Below the pieces are notes generated by a model. That model had not been told where the DNA came from. It did no database searches and was given only the letters and a program-made list of their open reading frames with translations. Both the position numbers and the translations under genes were made by a program. Shown in pieces: positions 6,544 to 8,684 of a DNA stretch of 8,684 nt. How positions within the stretch are numbered: the stretch's first letter is position 1; each line of letters begins with the position of its first letter. Source of the DNA: Bacteroidota bacterium (GTDB lineage Bacteria; Bacteroidota; Bacteroidia; Chitinophagales; Chitinophagaceae); NCBI GenBank assembly GCA_029778965.1, contig JAKPBL010000156.1, positions 1-8,684 on the forward strand, written 5' to 3'.

Positions 6544-7665
6544 TTATTTATTCGGTGCTGCATTGATCACCGATCCTTCGCGCAGGTTCTGTACGCCCTG
6601 CACCACAATTTTTTCGCCCGCAGTCAATCCGTCTTTTACGATAATGGCAGAGTCGATCTGCTTGCCCAGCTTTACTTTGCGCTGGTACACTTTGCTGCTG
6701 TCGCCCGCCACATATACATAGAACTCGCCCAATTGCTCCACCACCGATTTATAGGGAATGGCCAGCGCAGTCACACCGCCGTCGGCTTTTACCCGAACAG
6801 TGGCATTCATGCCGCCTTTGAGCAAACCTTTCGGATTCGGAAAGCTGAGCCTGGTTTTGATGGTGCCTGTTTGCGGATCTACGGCCCGGTCTACCAGCGC
6901 GATGCTGCCTGTATAGGGATATACCATATCGCCGAAAGCAAGCGTGAACAAAGAATCTTTGGTATTTTTTTTCTGTTGCTGCAAGGTGCTGAAGCGGTAA
7001 ATATCTTTCTGATCAACCGTAAAGTCGACTGCCATCGGATCGTCGGTCGACACTGTATTCAATATGGTAGCGCCTGCCACTACCGATGTACCCATCCGCA
7101 CCTGTGAAATACCGATAGTGCCGCCGAAGGGCGCCGTAATGGTGGCGAACCGCACATTCGCCTGCACGGCACGCACATTGGCCTTGGCTGCATCCACCTG
7201 CTTTTTGGCTGCTTCGAGCGCGGCATTGGCGTAATCGACCTGCTGTTTGGCAATGGCATCCTGCTTATCCAGCTCGTTGTACCGGTCGGCGTCTTTCTGC
7301 GCCTTCAGCAGGTTGGTCTCCTGCACCTGCATATTGGCGATCGCATTCTGGTAATTGGCATCATACGCCTGCGCATCGATGCTGTACAGGCGCTGGCCTT
7401 TCTTCACCTTGTCACCGTCTTTAAAATAAATACCGGTAATATACCCCGTTACCTGGGCGCGTATCTCGGTCTGATTGAGCGGCACCAGCACACCGGGGTA
7501 TTCATCATAATAGGTCGTTTTCGCAGCGGCGACTTCGGCCAGCGTTACCGAAACGGCCGGCGGAGGACCCTGGGATACCTGCTGCTGCTTGTTACCGCAG
7601 GATGACATCATAAGCAGGCCGCAAAAAAAGCCGGCAACATACACTTTATGCAACATCTGGTTCAC
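6544..7665 (-). CDS. RND efflux periplasmic adaptor (membrane fusion protein), lipoprotein
   Basis: This HlyD/AcrA-type adaptor joins the pump to the outer-membrane channel. A short hydrophobic leader ends in a lipobox-like MSSC, so Cys23 should be lipidated. A Gln/Pro-rich linker (27-37) follows. The first half of the lipoyl-like domain includes EIRAQVTGYI and DGDKVKKGQRLYSID (67-97). A long helical hairpin rich in Ala, Lys and Gln (about 98-172) would dock to the outer-membrane factor. The second lipoyl half, TITAPFGGTIG (175-185), is strongly characteristic. The beta-barrel domain (about 205-290, with VDPQTGTIKTRLSFPNP) and membrane-proximal domain complete it. The frame opens with GTG at 7663-7665, nine bases after the preceding stop codon. 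ATG at 7654-7656, three codons in, is an equally plausible start and gives 370 residues. The A-rich AGAAAAC just before GTG slightly favours the longer form. It is the middle gene of the efflux operon. Confidence 0.95.
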   Translation of the reverse strand: MNQMLHKVYVAGFFCGLLMMSSCGNKQQQVSQGPPPAVSVTLAEVAAAKTTYYDEYPGVLVPLNQTEIRAQVTGYITGIYFKDGDKVKKGQRLYSIDAQAYDANYQNAIANMQVQETNLLKAQKDADRYNELDKQDAIAKQQVDYANAALEAAKKQVDAAKANVRAVQANVRFATITAPFGGTIGISQVRMGTSVVAGATILNTVSTDDPMAVDFTVDQKDIYRFSTLQQQKKNTKDSLFTLAFGDMVYPYTGSIALVDRAVDPQTGTIKTRLSFPNPKGLLKGGMNATVRVKADGGVTALAIPYKSVVEQLGEFYVYVAGDSSKVYQRKVKLGKQIDSAIIVKDGLTAGEKIVVQGVQNLREGSVINAAPNK

Positions 7666-7674
7666 GTTTTCTGG

Positions 7675-8684
7675 TTAGTAGTTGATTTGACCCAGGCTTT
7701 TCTGTACGTCGATCTTGGCCGACAGCACCTGGTTCAGGGAATTATAATAATTGATCTGCGCCGACCGCAGATCGGTTTCGGCAACAATAACTTCAAGATA
7801 GGTCTTTACACCCGACCGGTATTGCAGGTTGATCACATCGTACACTTCCCGCGCCAGGTCGAGGTTTTCTTTCAATGCCAGGTAATTGGCATAGCTGCTC
7901 TTATAAGCGGCCATCGCCTGGTTGTATTCGGCATTGACGGCATTGGAGAAGCTGATCTTGTCGAGCTCTATTCTTTTCAGTTGCCAGGTCGCCGCTTCAA
8001 TACGCGCCTTTCTTTTTCCACCCTGGAAAAGCGGCAGGCCAAGCGTAAGTCCGGCATACGAGTTCGGGTAATTGGTGTTGTACAATTTCCCCAGGTCTTC
8101 GTTCAGGAACATCATGTTGTAATTGCCGTTGAGCGACAGCGAAGGCAGATATCCCCAGCGTTCGTATTTCAGGTTCGCTTCCAGCAGGCGTTGCTGCGTT
8201 TCCAGTTGCTTGTACTCGATGCGATCCTGCACACGGGCAGCCAGCAGGGTATCCTGGTTCAACTCCCGTTCCATCTGCAGGCTGTCGTAAGCGATCTGCA
8301 GGGGTTGGTCGGCCGGGTACCCCATCAGGTACTTCAGGTATTCTTCCCTGGCTTTCAACGCAACATAGGCCGACTGCAAACTGGCCTTCGTATTGTTTTG
8401 CGTAATAGTGGCGCGTTTGTAGTCGGTTTTATCGGTAATACCGGCCTTGTACTGGTTATAGGCATCCTGCAGGCTCCGGTTGATACGGGTCAGGTTCTCT
8501 TCGTTGACCCTGATTTGCTGCCGCGTTGCCACGATATCATAAAATGCCTTCGACACATTGGCCGCTACATCTATTTTATTGGCGCTTGTATTTTGCCTTG
8601 CCTGCAGGCGGTAGTCGTTCTTCGTGCGGGCAGCCAGCAGCACATCGCGGTTGAATATCTGCTGCGTGAGGCCGAATTGTACCG
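7675..8684 (-). CDS. TolC/OprM-like outer-membrane efflux protein (5' truncated)
   Basis: The frame is open to the right edge: codons upstream of the GTG at 8641-8643 read VQFGLTQQIFNRDVLLAAR, typical internal sequence of Bacteroidota outer-membrane efflux proteins. That GTG is therefore internal and the gene begins beyond the window. About 336 residues remain of an expected 430-480. They carry most of the first outer-membrane efflux repeat and all of the second, with long Gln/Ala/Asn-rich helices that form the periplasmic tunnel. GLTLGLPLFQGGKRKARIEAA marks the start of the second repeat and includes a beta-strand of the outer-membrane barrel. YRSGVKTYLEVIVAETDLRSAQ is the family's conserved late helix. 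The signal sequence cannot be seen. It ends in a Gln-Ile-Asn-Tyr tail. It is the first visible gene of the operon and supplies the exit duct for the adaptor and pump. Confidence 0.95.
   Translation of the reverse strand, partial: VQFGLTQQIFNRDVLLAARTKNDYRLQARQNTSANKIDVAANVSKAFYDIVATRQQIRVNEENLTRINRSLQDAYNQYKAGITDKTDYKRATITQNNTKASLQSAYVALKAREEYLKYLMGYPADQPLQIAYDSLQMERELNQDTLLAARVQDRIEYKQLETQQRLLEANLKYERWGYLPSLSLNGNYNMMFLNEDLGKLYNTNYPNSYAGLTLGLPLFQGGKRKARIEAATWQLKRIELDKISFSNAVNAEYNQAMAAYKSSYANYLALKENLDLAREVYDVINLQYRSGVKTYLEVIVAETDLRSAQINYYNSLNQVLSAKIDVQKSLGQINY

Larger units (their letters stand above)
3343..8684 (-). other. Tripartite RND efflux operon (outer-membrane factor, adaptor, pump)
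   Basis: Three genes on one strand, separated by 9 and 6 bases, encode all components of an RND efflux complex in the order channel, adaptor, pump. The spacing argues for a single transcript with coupled translation. The operon promoter and any regulator (often TetR- or AraC-type in such loci) would lie beyond 8684 and cannot be seen. Confidence 0.85.

Noticed and set aside
5266..7107. 613-codon open frame on the plus strand opposite the pump and adaptor genes
   Set aside because: It is rich in His, Gln, Arg and Gly, has no recognisable domain and crosses the pump/adaptor junction. It is the antisense shadow of two certain RND genes in GC-rich codons.
8641..8643. GTG as the start of the outer-membrane efflux gene
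   Set aside because: The frame continues upstream with typical family sequence to the window edge, so this codon is an internal valine.

Overview
The window looks like a chromosomal segment of a fairly GC-rich member of the Bacteroidota, most likely a Chitinophagaceae-type bacterium; the family-level placement is an inference. Three things point there: a surface protein with a type IX secretion (T9SS) type A-like C-terminal sorting domain, a promoter of the Bacteroidota form (TTTG, 19 bases, TACCTTCG, close to the TTTG / TAnnTTTG consensus), and start codons preceded by A-rich sequence rather than a strong Shine-Dalgarno.

Layout, left to right. Bases 1-301 (+) hold the 3' end of an unrecognised gene. 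It runs tail to tail into a 693-residue secreted T9SS cargo protein at 287-2368 (-), with a 15-base overlap. Upstream of that, on the same strand, lie a GNAT acetyltransferase (2437-2952), a strong rho-independent terminator (2982-3007) and a 73-residue Ala/Thr/Ser/Asp-rich lipoprotein (3041-3262) with its own promoter (3295-3325). The right 60% of the window is a tripartite RND efflux operon on the minus strand: outer-membrane factor (7675 to beyond 8684, start missing), lipid-anchored periplasmic adaptor (6544-7665) and inner-membrane pump (3343-6537).

How the genes work together. The three efflux genes are separated by only 9 and 6 bases and should make one proton-driven complex that moves small molecules from periplasm or inner membrane to the outside. 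The substrate cannot be read from the sequence. No regulator of the operon is visible here; one could lie beyond position 8684. The lipoprotein follows the pump gene by about 80 bases but appears to be its own promoter-to-terminator unit. The acetyltransferase and T9SS cargo gene may be co-transcribed (68 bases apart), although a terminator-like hairpin sits inside the 3' end of the acetyltransferase gene.

I see no RNA genes, CRISPR arrays, insertion sequences or integrase genes. No stretch over 300 bases is without a gene. Most of the window is ordinary core or accessory content. The points most worth a second look are the 11-residue repeat lipoprotein, the degenerate T9SS sorting domain and the intragenic terminator candidate.
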